12,024 bases of DNA from an uncultured Spirochaetaceae bacterium (GTDB taxonomy: Bacteria; Spirochaetota; Spirochaetia; Treponematales; Treponemataceae): positions 1 to 12,024 of the forward strand of contig CADBRC010000265.1 in the NCBI GenBank assembly GCA_902796985.1, in the 5' to 3' direction. Both the position numbers and the translations under genes were made by a program. Shown piece after piece: positions 1 to 6,205 of the stretch (position 1 is its first letter; the number at the start of each line of letters is the position of its first letter). The notes below the pieces were generated by a model, which was given only the letters and a program-made list of their open reading frames with translations, was not told the DNA's origin and did no database searches.

Positions 1-45
1 AACCTGCTTTACGAGAACACGGTCTGCCAATGGCTTTACTTTCAT
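1..45 (-). CDS. groES: Co-chaperonin GroES, N-terminal fragment (runs off the left edge)
   Basis: Only the first 15 codons are inside the window; they translate to MKVKPLADRVLVKQV, the typical opening of GroES, whose first strand reads K-x-K-P-L-x-D-R-V-L-V-K. GroES is the roughly 95-residue heptameric lid of the GroEL folding chamber in the cytoplasm. The ATG at 43-45 is preceded by a good ribosome binding site, GGAGG at 51-55 with a 5-nt spacer, which fixes the start. A promoter and an inverted repeat lie upstream (see separate entries). The gene follows the J-domain gene on the same strand at a 107-nt distance with its own promoter, so it is probably an independent unit, although no clear terminator separates the two. 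I cannot see whether groEL follows; in T. pallidum groES and groEL are separate loci. The identity rests on 15 residues but the match is distinctive. Confidence 0.85.
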   Translation of the reverse strand, partial: MKVKPLADRVLVKQV

Positions 46-80
46 ATTTTCCTCCAAAAGGTATAAAACTTGAATCGTTG

Positions 81-102
81 AATCCTATGCAAGAGTAGGA
101 TT
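81..102. repeat. Perfect 7-bp inverted repeat at the predicted groES transcription start
   Basis: AATCCTA (81-87) and TAGGATT (96-102) are perfect reverse complements around an 8-nt centre. The element begins about where the predicted groES transcript begins, so it could be a repressor operator lying downstream of the promoter or a 5'-terminal RNA hairpin. It occupies the place where many bacteria carry the HrcA operator CIRCE, but its arms do not match the CIRCE arm TTAGCACTC. Confidence 0.5.
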
Positions 103-108
103 GCTATT

Positions 109-138
109 AATGTAATAAAAAATCCCCTTTATCGTCAA
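109..138 (-). promoter_or_regulatory. Predicted sigma-70-type promoter of groES
   Basis: On the minus strand a -35 box TTGACG (133-138) and a -10 box TACATT (109-114) are separated by 18 nt. The start of transcription would fall near 102, giving a leader of roughly 57 nt before the groES ATG. The -35 matches five of six consensus bases and the -10 four of six. Confidence 0.5.
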
Positions 139-152
139 ATCAAAATGCCGGA

Positions 153-905
153 TTACTGAGTGAATTTGACTGCCTCTTCCCGGCATATCCCGGCAGTCTT
201 GCTGTCCCCCATCCGCTCGTAGGCATCCGCCATCTTGAGGAGGAAGAAGCTGTCGTCCTTCTTGCCGAAGCCCAGGTCCAGCGCCCGCTCCCATGCGTCC
301 AGGGCAAGCTCGTCGCTGACCTGCCCCTCTATGTTGTTGCGGAGGACGTGGCGGGCAATGCCCATCACTTCAGGAAAGAAAAGCTTGAAGTAGCTGTAGC
401 TCCGCTCCATCCTGATGATTTGCTCCAGAAGGATGACCGCATCGTAGTACTCCCGGCGCAGGACCAGCTCCTCGCAGAGGATAAAGCCGTAGTCCATGAA
501 GTCCTCCCGCGTAAAGTGACGGGACAGGCGGAAGCCCCCGTGCTCCGAGTTCATCCGCTTGAATTCGGCGACGGCAGAGTCCTCCCGCTGATGGGTCAGG
601 TCAAAGAAAATCAGTTTGGACCGGCTCTCCTCGTCCTCGCGGGCAAGCAGCCACTCCCGGTAGTCAAAGCTCCCCTTATGCTCATGCTGCCCCCGCCTCA
701 TGCCGTATGCGAAAGACTCGTCGAAGAGGCTCCGGCTCCTCATGTCCCGGAGCGTCTCGTAGGCCTCGGTCAGCTCCCGGAAGGCGGCAGAGTCGGAGTG
801 GGTTATGTCAGGGTGGAGGAGTTTGGCCTTCTTCCGGTAGGCGCGGCGGATTTCCGCCGCCGTCGCGTTGTGGCTGACCCCCAGGATCTTATAGCAGTCT
901 TTCAT
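153..905 (-). CDS. J-domain (DnaJ-like) protein with TPR-like C-terminal region
   Basis: This is a 250-residue protein whose first ~65 residues form a J-domain: DCYKILGVSHNATAAEIRRAYRK, then the diagnostic HPD tripeptide at residues 31-33 between helices II and III, and a helix III ending near SLFDE. J-domains stimulate the ATPase of DnaK-type Hsp70. There is no Gly/Phe linker, no zinc-finger cysteine repeats and no C-terminal substrate domain, so this is not DnaJ itself but a specialised J-protein. Residues ~145-250 are helical with two TPR-like pairs (around 152-170 and 220-247), suggesting a client or partner binding surface. No signal peptide or membrane segment is seen, so it should be cytosolic. 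It lies 27 nt behind ddl and is probably the last gene of the murE-ddl operon. Its ribosome binding site is weak (GGAA about 6 nt before ATG), and a perfect CCGGGCCCGG palindrome at 914-923 sits in the spacer. The role beyond Hsp70 partnering is unknown. Confidence 0.85.
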   Translation of the reverse strand: MKDCYKILGVSHNATAAEIRRAYRKKAKLLHPDITHSDSAAFRELTEAYETLRDMRSRSLFDESFAYGMRRGQHEHKGSFDYREWLLAREDEESRSKLIFFDLTHQREDSAVAEFKRMNSEHGGFRLSRHFTREDFMDYGFILCEELVLRREYYDAVILLEQIIRMERSYSYFKLFFPEVMGIARHVLRNNIEGQVSDELALDAWERALDLGFGKKDDSFFLLKMADAYERMGDSKTAGICREEAVKFTQ

Positions 906-932
906 CAGCGGTTCCGGGCCCGGCTCCGTAAG

Positions 933-2063
933 CTAGCGGCTCGTGCGCAGGGCTTCCCGTGCCTTGAAGCGTTCCAGGGCCTCAGTCAGGAGCAGGCTGG
1001 TCAGGGCCGTGAAGTCCAGCCCCTCGCTCCCGCAGAGCTTGGGGAACATGCTGATGCCGGTGAATCCGGGAATCGTATTTATCTCGTTCAGGTAGATGTC
1101 CCCGCTCTTCTGGTCTATGAAGAAGTCCACCCGCGCCATGCCGCTTGCGTTGAGCGTCCGGTAAGCCTTGAGTGCGGTCTCCTTTATATAGGAAGATTTC
1201 TCCGCGTCCAGGTCGGCGGGAATCTTGAGCTCCGCCCCGTCCGGATCGTTGTACTTGGCATCGTAATCGTAGAAGGTATGCTTAGGAACAATCTCGCCAG
1301 GCCCATAAGCCTTGAGCAGTGTCTCCGCTTTACCGGAAGAGCCGGTTATGCTGTTGCCCGTAACGGAGCATTCCACCTCGCGGGCATCAATCGATTTCTC
1401 TATCAGAACCTTGGTGTCCCACTGGAAGGCTTCCATGAGGGCGAAGGAAAGCTCCTTCATGTTCGTCGCCTTTCCCGCCCCGTCGCTGGAACCCGCCGCA
1501 CAGGGTTTGACGAAGAGGGGGAAGCCCAGGGCCTTCACGGCCTCCTCGATTTTCGCATCGTAAATCCGGCTGTCATTCACGTCGGCAAGGGTCAGGCAGC
1601 GGTAGGGGACGACGGGAATGCCCGCGTTCGTCCACATGAGCTTCGCACTCTCCTTGTCCATGCCGAGGGCGGACGCAAGGATGCCGCAGCCCACATAGGG
1701 AACGCCAGCCATCTCCAGAAGTCCCTGCACGCTGCCGTCCTCACTGTAGCTTCCGTGCATGACGGGGAAGGCCACGTCACAGGGGATGGCCTTGCCGCCA
1801 CAGCTGAACGCCCCTTCCCTGCCGCCGCCGGGAATGACGGAGACCTGCCGGGTCTTGTCGGGGTGGACGGAAAGCGCAGCCTCCGGCTTTGCCCGCAGAT
1901 CGTCCAGAAGCGAGTCCGCCTCCAGATACCACTTGCCGTCTTTGTCAACGGAAATCAATATGACTGAGTGCGATTTGTCCAGCCCCCTCGCGACCGCCGC
2001 CGCGCTGATGAGAGAAATCTCGTGCTCGCCGCTCCTTCCGCCGTATAACAAAACAATGTTCAT
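933..2063 (-). CDS. ddl: D-alanine--D-alanine ligase
   Basis: This ATP-grasp enzyme joins two D-alanines to make the dipeptide that MurF adds to the peptidoglycan precursor in the cytoplasm. The 376 residues carry the family landmarks in order. GGRSGEHEISLISA at 8-21 contains Glu15, equivalent to E. coli DdlB Glu15. HGSYSEDGSVQG lies at 103-114, where the usual GEDG is SEDG. The ATP-binding VKPCAAGSS is at 185-193, and the omega-loop FYDYDAKY is at 264-271, whose final Tyr corresponds to DdlB Tyr216 and marks a D-Ala rather than D-lactate ligase. The metal ligands are Asp313 (RVDFF), Glu327 and Asn329 (NEINTIPGFT). The start is supported by AGGAAGGA at 2071-2078 with a 7-nt spacer. It lies 27 nt downstream of murE and is probably co-transcribed with it. 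Family assignment is secure; the Gly-to-Ser change in the second motif is its only oddity. Confidence 0.96.
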   Translation of the reverse strand: MNIVLLYGGRSGEHEISLISAAAVARGLDKSHSVILISVDKDGKWYLEADSLLDDLRAKPEAALSVHPDKTRQVSVIPGGGREGAFSCGGKAIPCDVAFPVMHGSYSEDGSVQGLLEMAGVPYVGCGILASALGMDKESAKLMWTNAGIPVVPYRCLTLADVNDSRIYDAKIEEAVKALGFPLFVKPCAAGSSDGAGKATNMKELSFALMEAFQWDTKVLIEKSIDAREVECSVTGNSITGSSGKAETLLKAYGPGEIVPKHTFYDYDAKYNDPDGAELKIPADLDAEKSSYIKETALKAYRTLNASGMARVDFFIDQKSGDIYLNEINTIPGFTGISMFPKLCGSEGLDFTALTSLLLTEALERFKAREALRTSR

Positions 2064-2090
2064 CTTGTGTTCCTTCCTATCCTGTATCGT

Positions 2091-3794
2091 CTATGCCGTG
2101 TAGCCCATCTCAGCGAGGGCTTTCCCGGCCTCACTGATTTCATCGTACTTCATGACCCTGTCTTTATAGATGATCGAATTCTCGTGCGACTTGCCGAGGA
2201 GCAGCACGATGTCGTTCTCCCTCGCCATGGAAAAAGCAAGGCGTATCGCCTTGGGGCGGTCCGGCTCAAAGAAGAGGCTGTCGCCGTCCTTCTTGCCGCC
2301 CTTCCTCGCGCCGACCGCAATCTGCTCCAGCAGCTCCATGCTGTCTTCGCCGCGCGGGTCTTCGTCAGTCAGGATTACGATGTCGCAGAACTTCGCCGCA
2401 ATCTCACCCTGCATGGGGCGCTTCTTTACGTCGCGCTCACCGCCGGAACCGAAGAGGCATATCATGCGTCCCTGACAGCGCTTCCGGACAGGCGGGAAAA
2501 TCGTCTCGAATGAAGAGGGGGTGTGGGCATAGTCCACGATGACCTCGAAGGGCTGCCCCCTGTCCAGCACCGTCATGCGGCCTTTGACCGGAGTAAGTTT
2601 GTCCGCGAGGGCTGCCAGTGTCTCCAGGCCCTGCCCGGTCATACCGCCGACGGCGAGCAGGGAAGCCATGATGTTGTACGCATTGAACGCTCCGGGAAGG
2701 GGGGCTTTTACGTGAAGCACCCGGTCCCCGTCCGCAAGTGACTCGTGGTTCTCGAAGCGGTGGATGCTGAACGAGAGGCCGAAGCTTGCGGCGGCGATGT
2801 TGCGGCCGGAAAGATAGGGCATGTCAGCCGGAATCTTCGGCAGGGGCTTTGCGGCAAGCTCCTCGCCCGCCTGCTTGCCCGCCTTGCCCTCGGTCGTGAA
2901 GCCGACGACCTTCTTCGTGGTCGCGGCGGCAAAGTATGACGCAGCGGGATCCTCAAGGTTCACCACGCCGAAGGAGGGAAGCTCCCGCTCCTCGCCGCAT
3001 ATCGTCTTTTTATGGCTGAACCTGTCCAAAGCACGGAAGAGGTTGGCCTTGTCGTCCCGGTACTGTTCCCAGGTCCCGTGGAATTCCAGGTGCTCGAGCG
3101 TGACGTTCATGAATACGCCGCAGTCAAAGGCGACGTCACCCAGCCTGTTCGTCCTCCGGCTGAGCCCGTGGGACGAGGACTCGACGACCGCATACTCGCA
3201 GCCGTTCCTGACCATCTCCGCGAGCCGCCGCTGCACGATGGGGGCCTCGGGCGTGGTCTGGTGCTCCGGATTGTCCTGCGCCTCCCCGCCGAGTGAATAC
3301 TGTACGGTCGAGATGAAGCCCGCCTTGTGGCCGGACAGCCTGAGCAGCTGCCAGATGAAAGCGACCGTAGAGGACTTGCCCTCGGTACCGGTCACGCCGA
3401 ACACGCCGAGCTTTTCTGACGGGTTGTCATAGAATGCCGCCGAGACCGGGGACATGGCGAAGCGGGCGGACGGCACTTTCACAAAGGCAGCCTTTCCCAG
3501 CTCCTCTGCGGAGGGACTGCAGTCACCCTCGTAGATGACCGCAGCCGCACCCGCCGTGAGTGCATCCCGGATATAGATGTTGCCCGATGTGTGCGTCCCC
3601 GGAAGGGCAAAGAAGAGCTCCCCCGGCCTGACCGCCCTGCTGTCAAAGGCGAGACCCGTCACCGTAACGGAATCAGGCGATCTGCCGGAGAGCTCGCAGC
3701 GTATGTCCTGCCTGCCGAGCGCATCCAGCAGGACCTGAAGATTCTTTTCTATTGTATAGCTATAGCTTGTTTGTGACGCATCCTCTGATGCCAT
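2091..3794 (-). CDS. murE: UDP-MurNAc-L-Ala-D-Glu : diamino acid ligase (MurE)
   Basis: MurE adds the third residue of the peptidoglycan stem peptide to UDP-MurNAc-L-Ala-D-Glu using ATP. Visible here are the N-terminal UDP-binding domain (TGLAFDSRAVRPGELFFALPG, ~46-66), the P-loop GTEGKSS at 136-142, and the TTP segment at 180-182. These are followed by ESSSHGLS at 205-212, NVTLEHLEFHGTWEQY at 230-245, and Lys249, which aligns with the carbamylated lysine. The C-terminal domain carries VDYAHTP at 420-426, FGSGGERD at 448-455, the substrate-specificity motif as TDEDPRGED at 476-484 and GKSHE at 534-538. The specificity motif reads EDPR, not the DNPR typical of meso-diaminopimelate enzymes, so the added amino acid is probably another one; L-ornithine is known in treponemal peptidoglycan. 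At 567 residues it is longer than the usual 480-510, with an extended N-terminus and an insertion near 290-330. AGGGGA at 3802-3807 with a 7-nt spacer supports the ATG. It is the first gene of murE-ddl-J-domain. Confidence 0.93.
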   Translation of the reverse strand: MASEDASQTSYSYTIEKNLQVLLDALGRQDIRCELSGRSPDSVTVTGLAFDSRAVRPGELFFALPGTHTSGNIYIRDALTAGAAAVIYEGDCSPSAEELGKAAFVKVPSARFAMSPVSAAFYDNPSEKLGVFGVTGTEGKSSTVAFIWQLLRLSGHKAGFISTVQYSLGGEAQDNPEHQTTPEAPIVQRRLAEMVRNGCEYAVVESSSHGLSRRTNRLGDVAFDCGVFMNVTLEHLEFHGTWEQYRDDKANLFRALDRFSHKKTICGEERELPSFGVVNLEDPAASYFAAATTKKVVGFTTEGKAGKQAGEELAAKPLPKIPADMPYLSGRNIAAASFGLSFSIHRFENHESLADGDRVLHVKAPLPGAFNAYNIMASLLAVGGMTGQGLETLAALADKLTPVKGRMTVLDRGQPFEVIVDYAHTPSSFETIFPPVRKRCQGRMICLFGSGGERDVKKRPMQGEIAAKFCDIVILTDEDPRGEDSMELLEQIAVGARKGGKKDGDSLFFEPDRPKAIRLAFSMARENDIVLLLGKSHENSIIYKDRVMKYDEISEAGKALAEMGYTA

Positions 3795-3826
3795 GATACA
3801 ATCCCCTACCCATTTGAGATGGGCTT

Positions 3827-3855
3827 ATTCTATAGCATACGGGGAAATGTTTCAA
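3827..3855 (-). promoter_or_regulatory. Predicted promoter of the murE-ddl-J-domain operon
   Basis: On the minus strand TTGAAA (3850-3855) and TAGAAT (3827-3832) are separated by exactly 17 nt. Transcription would begin near 3820, giving a leader of about 26 nt that contains the murE Shine-Dalgarno AGGGGA. The first bases of that leader can fold as CCCAT-CTCAA-ATGGG just upstream of the Shine-Dalgarno. Confidence 0.6.
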
Positions 3856-3878
3856 GTTTCAGGGCCACCGGTACTGCC

Positions 3879-3896
3879 GGCAGGCTCCCGCCTGCC
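3879..3896. repeat. GC-rich perfect hairpin in the murE/DUF1538 divergent spacer
   Basis: GGCAGGC (3879-3885) and GCCTGCC (3890-3896) form a perfect 7-bp stem with a TCCC loop. No T-tract follows on either strand, and the element lies upstream of both divergent promoters, so a terminator role is unlikely. It could be a protein-binding site or an insulator between the two units; the function is unknown. Confidence 0.45.
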
Positions 3897-3905
3897 AGGG
3901 GAACA

Positions 3906-3921
3906 ATCATGACATCATGAC
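3906..3921. repeat. Tandem 8-bp direct repeat next to the DUF1538 promoter
   Basis: ATCATGAC occurs twice back to back (3906-3913 and 3914-3921), each copy containing the palindrome TCATGA. The pair ends 8 nt before the -35 box of the DUF1538 promoter, a position suited to a transcription activator or repressor that recognises one face of the helix. No known operator is recognised. Confidence 0.4.
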
Positions 3922-3929
3922 CACATGCC

Positions 3930-3958
3930 TTGCCACCCCTTTTCCTTTGTGTTAGACT
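3930..3958 (+). promoter_or_regulatory. Predicted promoter of the DUF1538-PII unit, apparently leaderless
   Basis: TTGCCA (3930-3935) and TAGACT (3953-3958) are 17 nt apart. The GTG start codon at 3965 lies only 6 nt after the -10 box, so the predicted first transcribed base is at or beside the start codon. No Shine-Dalgarno is present in the preceding 30 nt, which agrees with a leaderless mRNA. Confidence 0.5.
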
Positions 3959-3964
3959 GATTTC

Positions 3965-5512
3965 GTGAACCTGTTCCTTAAGTTCAAGGAGACGGCAGCT
4001 TCCGTCATTCCCATCGTCGCCATTGTTACGGTTCTCTCACTGACCTTTGCCCCGCTCGGTACGGGGCTGACCGTCAGATTCATCCTGAGCGGACTGATGG
4101 TCATCGTGGGGCTGACCCTGCTTCTGGCGGGAGTGGATCTCGGCATAACCCCGATAGGCGAGCGCAGCGGTGCCGCACTGACGGCCAGACGCAGCCTGCC
4201 CCTCCTCCTCTCGGTCTCCTTCGTCATCGGCCTCCTCGTTACGATTGCAGAACCGGACGTGCAGGTGCTGGCCGACCAGATACGGGGCGTATCCCCCGCC
4301 GTCAGCAAGTGGCCGCTCGTCATAATGATTGCCGTCGGTGTCGGTGTATTCATGGTGCTGGGTCTCCTGCGCACGATTCTTTCCCTCAGGCTCAACATCA
4401 TCCTCATAATCTGCTACATCATCCTCTTCGCCCTCGTATTCTGCTCGCCCGTGGAATTCCAGGGAGTCGCATTCGATGCGGGAGGAGCAACGACCGGTCC
4501 CATGACAGTCCCCTTCATCATGGCACTCGGCATAGGCGTAGCCTCCGTCCGCTCCAAGGGAAGGAGCGAAAACCAAAAGGGAGGCAGCCAGGGCGATGAG
4601 TCATTCGGCCTGACGGGGCTTGCCTCCATCGGCCCGATTGCCGCCGTCTGTGTTTACGGCATACTGCTGACCCGCTCGCCTTCCTATCAGGCGGGAACTG
4701 TCGCAGCGGAAGCCACGCAGGCAGCCGTAGACGGCTCGCTCAGCATCCATGTCTTTCTGGAACATCTTCCGGAAGTAACCAAAGAGGTCTGCCTCGCACT
4801 CCTGCCGCTGATACTCCTCTGTACGGCCTTCCAGCTCTTTCTGCTCAAAATGCCTCCCGCACAGGTCCGCAGGATGCTCAAAGGTCTTGTGTACAGTTTC
4901 ATCGGGCTGGTGATTTTCCTTGTCGGGACAAAGGGAGGCTTCATGCCGACGGGCGAGAAGCTCGGCCTGACCCTCGGCGGATACGCCTCCGGAGGCAGCC
5001 CCGGCTACGCCCTCCTCCTGACGGCGGTCGGGATGGTCTTCGGTGCGGTCGTTGTCTGTGCGGAACCTGCGGTATGGGTTTTAACCGAGCAGGTGGAGCA
5101 GGTCTCGGGCGGCATGATAAAACGCCGCCTCATGCTGGCAGCCCTGTCATGCGGAGTCGCCCTGTCGATCGGCCTCTGCATGCTCCGCATCATTTACTCG
5201 TTCAGCCTCTGGTGGATCCTGCTGCCCGGATACGGGCTTGCGCTTTTGCTCTCGCTCGTCTGTCCGCCGATGTTCGTCGGCATTGCATTCGACTCGGGAG
5301 GTGTCGCCTCCGGTCCCATGACCAGCACCTTCATCCTGTCCTTCGCAATCGGAGCTGCGGCAGCCTCCGGGGGACACGGAGGGGCGCAGGCGGCCTTCGG
5401 CATAATAGCCCTCGTCGCGATGACCCCGCTGATTGCCATACAGGTTCTGGGAATCGTGTTCAGGATAAAGAGCGGTCTGAAAGAAAAAAGCAAAAAGGAG
5501 GGCGGCAAATAG
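3965..5512 (+). CDS. DUF1538 family integral membrane protein, internally duplicated
   Basis: This 515-residue, very hydrophobic protein has about 13-14 candidate membrane segments and two homologous halves. The halves (~6-197 and ~264-470) share three signatures in the same order. A helix followed by G-x-x-P-x-G-E lies near 60-66 and 324-331. A TIAEPDVQVL / VCAEPAVWVL element has AEP at 95-97 and 366-368. A GVAFDAGGATTGPMT / GIAFDSGGVASGPMT element lies at 167-181 and 439-453. The AEP-to-Phe-Asp spacing is nearly equal in the two halves (75 and 76 residues), which indicates a transporter- or channel-like fold with two-fold pseudosymmetry. The substrate is unknown. A charged loop at ~196-212 and a basic C-terminal tail (~500-515) flank the helices. 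The start is GTG; an in-frame TAG at 3953 excludes an earlier one, and there is no Shine-Dalgarno. Its stop TAG directly touches the ATG of the PII-like gene, so the two should be made together. Family call is firm, function is not. Confidence 0.85.
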   Translation: MNLFLKFKETAASVIPIVAIVTVLSLTFAPLGTGLTVRFILSGLMVIVGLTLLLAGVDLGITPIGERSGAALTARRSLPLLLSVSFVIGLLVTIAEPDVQVLADQIRGVSPAVSKWPLVIMIAVGVGVFMVLGLLRTILSLRLNIILIICYIILFALVFCSPVEFQGVAFDAGGATTGPMTVPFIMALGIGVASVRSKGRSENQKGGSQGDESFGLTGLASIGPIAAVCVYGILLTRSPSYQAGTVAAEATQAAVDGSLSIHVFLEHLPEVTKEVCLALLPLILLCTAFQLFLLKMPPAQVRRMLKGLVYSFIGLVIFLVGTKGGFMPTGEKLGLTLGGYASGGSPGYALLLTAVGMVFGAVVVCAEPAVWVLTEQVEQVSGGMIKRRLMLAALSCGVALSIGLCMLRIIYSFSLWWILLPGYGLALLLSLVCPPMFVGIAFDSGGVASGPMTSTFILSFAIGAAAASGGHGGAQAAFGIIALVAMTPLIAIQVLGIVFRIKSGLKEKSKKEGGK

Positions 5513-6199
5513 ATGGGAAGCTTCAAGCTCATATTGGTCAACGTGCCTCACGGCAAGTCGGAGCTCGTCTCCAAGGCAGCCGTGCAGGCAGGCAGCTTCG
5601 GCGGTACGGTTGCAATGGGACGGGGCATAAGCCCCAATCCCCTGCTGTCTGCCCTCGGTTTCGGTGACAGCACGAGGGACCTCGTTATCATACTTTCGAC
5701 GGAAAAGGACTACCGGCCTATCTTCGGTTCGGTTGTATCGGCATGTCAGAAAGAGAAGAAGGCATTCGGCCACATCCTTGCACTGGATGCGGACGGTATG
5801 GCGAAAAGCGGCGTAGCTTTCGGAACGGAAGGAACAGGAGGAGACAATATGGAACACTCACAGGAAACGGCGGGACAGGGCCCGCTCAGCCTGATTACGG
5901 TCGTGCTGAACAAGGGCTATGCTGATGACGCAATGGCAGCGGCACGGAAAGCAGGTGCAGGCGGCGGCACGGTGATAAATGCCCGGGGAACTGCCCGCGA
6001 AGACGATGCAAAGTTCTTCGGAGTGCACATCGTTCCTGAAAAAGAGATGCTGATGATTGTCGTACCGCAGGAAAAACGGGGAGCCGTGCTGGCAGCCATT
6101 CAGGACCTGCCATGTCTCTCCGAGCCGGGCAGCGGCATAGCTTTCTCCGCCGCCGTAAGCGACTTCACGCAGCTCGGCAGGTCAAGCGCGCCGAATTGA
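5513..6199 (+). CDS. PII-like regulatory protein made of two tandem PII-type domains
   Basis: The 228 residues split into two related ferredoxin-like halves joined by a Gly-rich linker (~96-124). Repeat 1 (4-95) has FKLILVNVPHGKSELVSKAA, then AGSFGGTVAMGRG at 26-38 and DLVIILSTEKDY at 56-67. Repeat 2 (125-222) has LSLITVVLNKGYADDAMAAA, then AGAGGGTVINARG at 147-159, FFG at 168-170 and PEKEMLMIVVPQEKR at 175-189. The AGA.GGTV..ARG segment and the P-E-K-E strand are typical of PII-like proteins found beside DUF1538 genes. Classical GlnB/GlnK signatures, such as the T-loop tyrosine uridylylation motif and the GDGK B-loop, are absent, so direct nitrogen signalling in the GlnB sense is not supported. 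PII-fold proteins sense nucleotides or small ligands and bind partners, often transporters; here the partner is probably the DUF1538 protein encoded without any gap upstream. The ribosome site AAGGAGG at 5495-5501 has an 11-nt spacer. The first half is more diverged than the second. Confidence 0.78.
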   Translation: MGSFKLILVNVPHGKSELVSKAAVQAGSFGGTVAMGRGISPNPLLSALGFGDSTRDLVIILSTEKDYRPIFGSVVSACQKEKKAFGHILALDADGMAKSGVAFGTEGTGGDNMEHSQETAGQGPLSLITVVLNKGYADDAMAAARKAGAGGGTVINARGTAREDDAKFFGVHIVPEKEMLMIVVPQEKRGAVLAAIQDLPCLSEPGSGIAFSAAVSDFTQLGRSSAPN

Positions 6200-6205
6200 T
6201 TCGGC
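6190..6205. terminator. Small perfect hairpin between convergent genes, possible bidirectional terminator
   Basis: GCCGAA (6190-6195) and TTCGGC (6200-6205) form a perfect 6-bp stem around TTGA. The hairpin overlaps the TGA of the PII-like gene (6197-6199) and ends on the stop codon of the TPR gene (6205-6207), in a spot with only 5 nt between the two genes. A moderately T-rich stretch follows on the plus strand, but there is no clean T-run, so termination is plausible and not proven. Confidence 0.4.

Noticed and set aside
81..102. CIRCE operator for HrcA.
   Set aside because: Arms are AATCCTA/TAGGATT with an 8-nt centre; CIRCE is TTAGCACTC-N9-GAGTGCTAA.
348..1967. A 539-codon open frame on the plus strand opposite the J-domain and ddl genes.
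   Set aside because: It is antisense to two genes with clear family motifs, and its translation is rich in Arg, Val, Gly and His with no domain; it is a by-product of GC-rich third positions.
933..2063. Possible Van-type D-Ala--D-lactate ligase linked to vancomycin resistance.
   Set aside because: The omega loop has the tyrosine of D-Ala--D-Ala ligases, and no vanH- or vanX-like gene is adjacent.
3879..3896. Intrinsic terminator in the divergent spacer.
   Set aside because: A strong stem but no T-tract on either strand, and no gene ends there.
5147..5857. A 236-codon minus-strand frame opposite the DUF1538/PII-like junction.
   Set aside because: It is antisense to the repeat motifs of both genes; low-complexity charged translation.
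5513..6199. Classical nitrogen regulator GlnB/GlnK with an amt partner.
   Set aside because: The T-loop uridylylation tyrosine motif and B-loop signature are absent, the protein is double length, and the neighbour is DUF1538, not an ammonium transporter.
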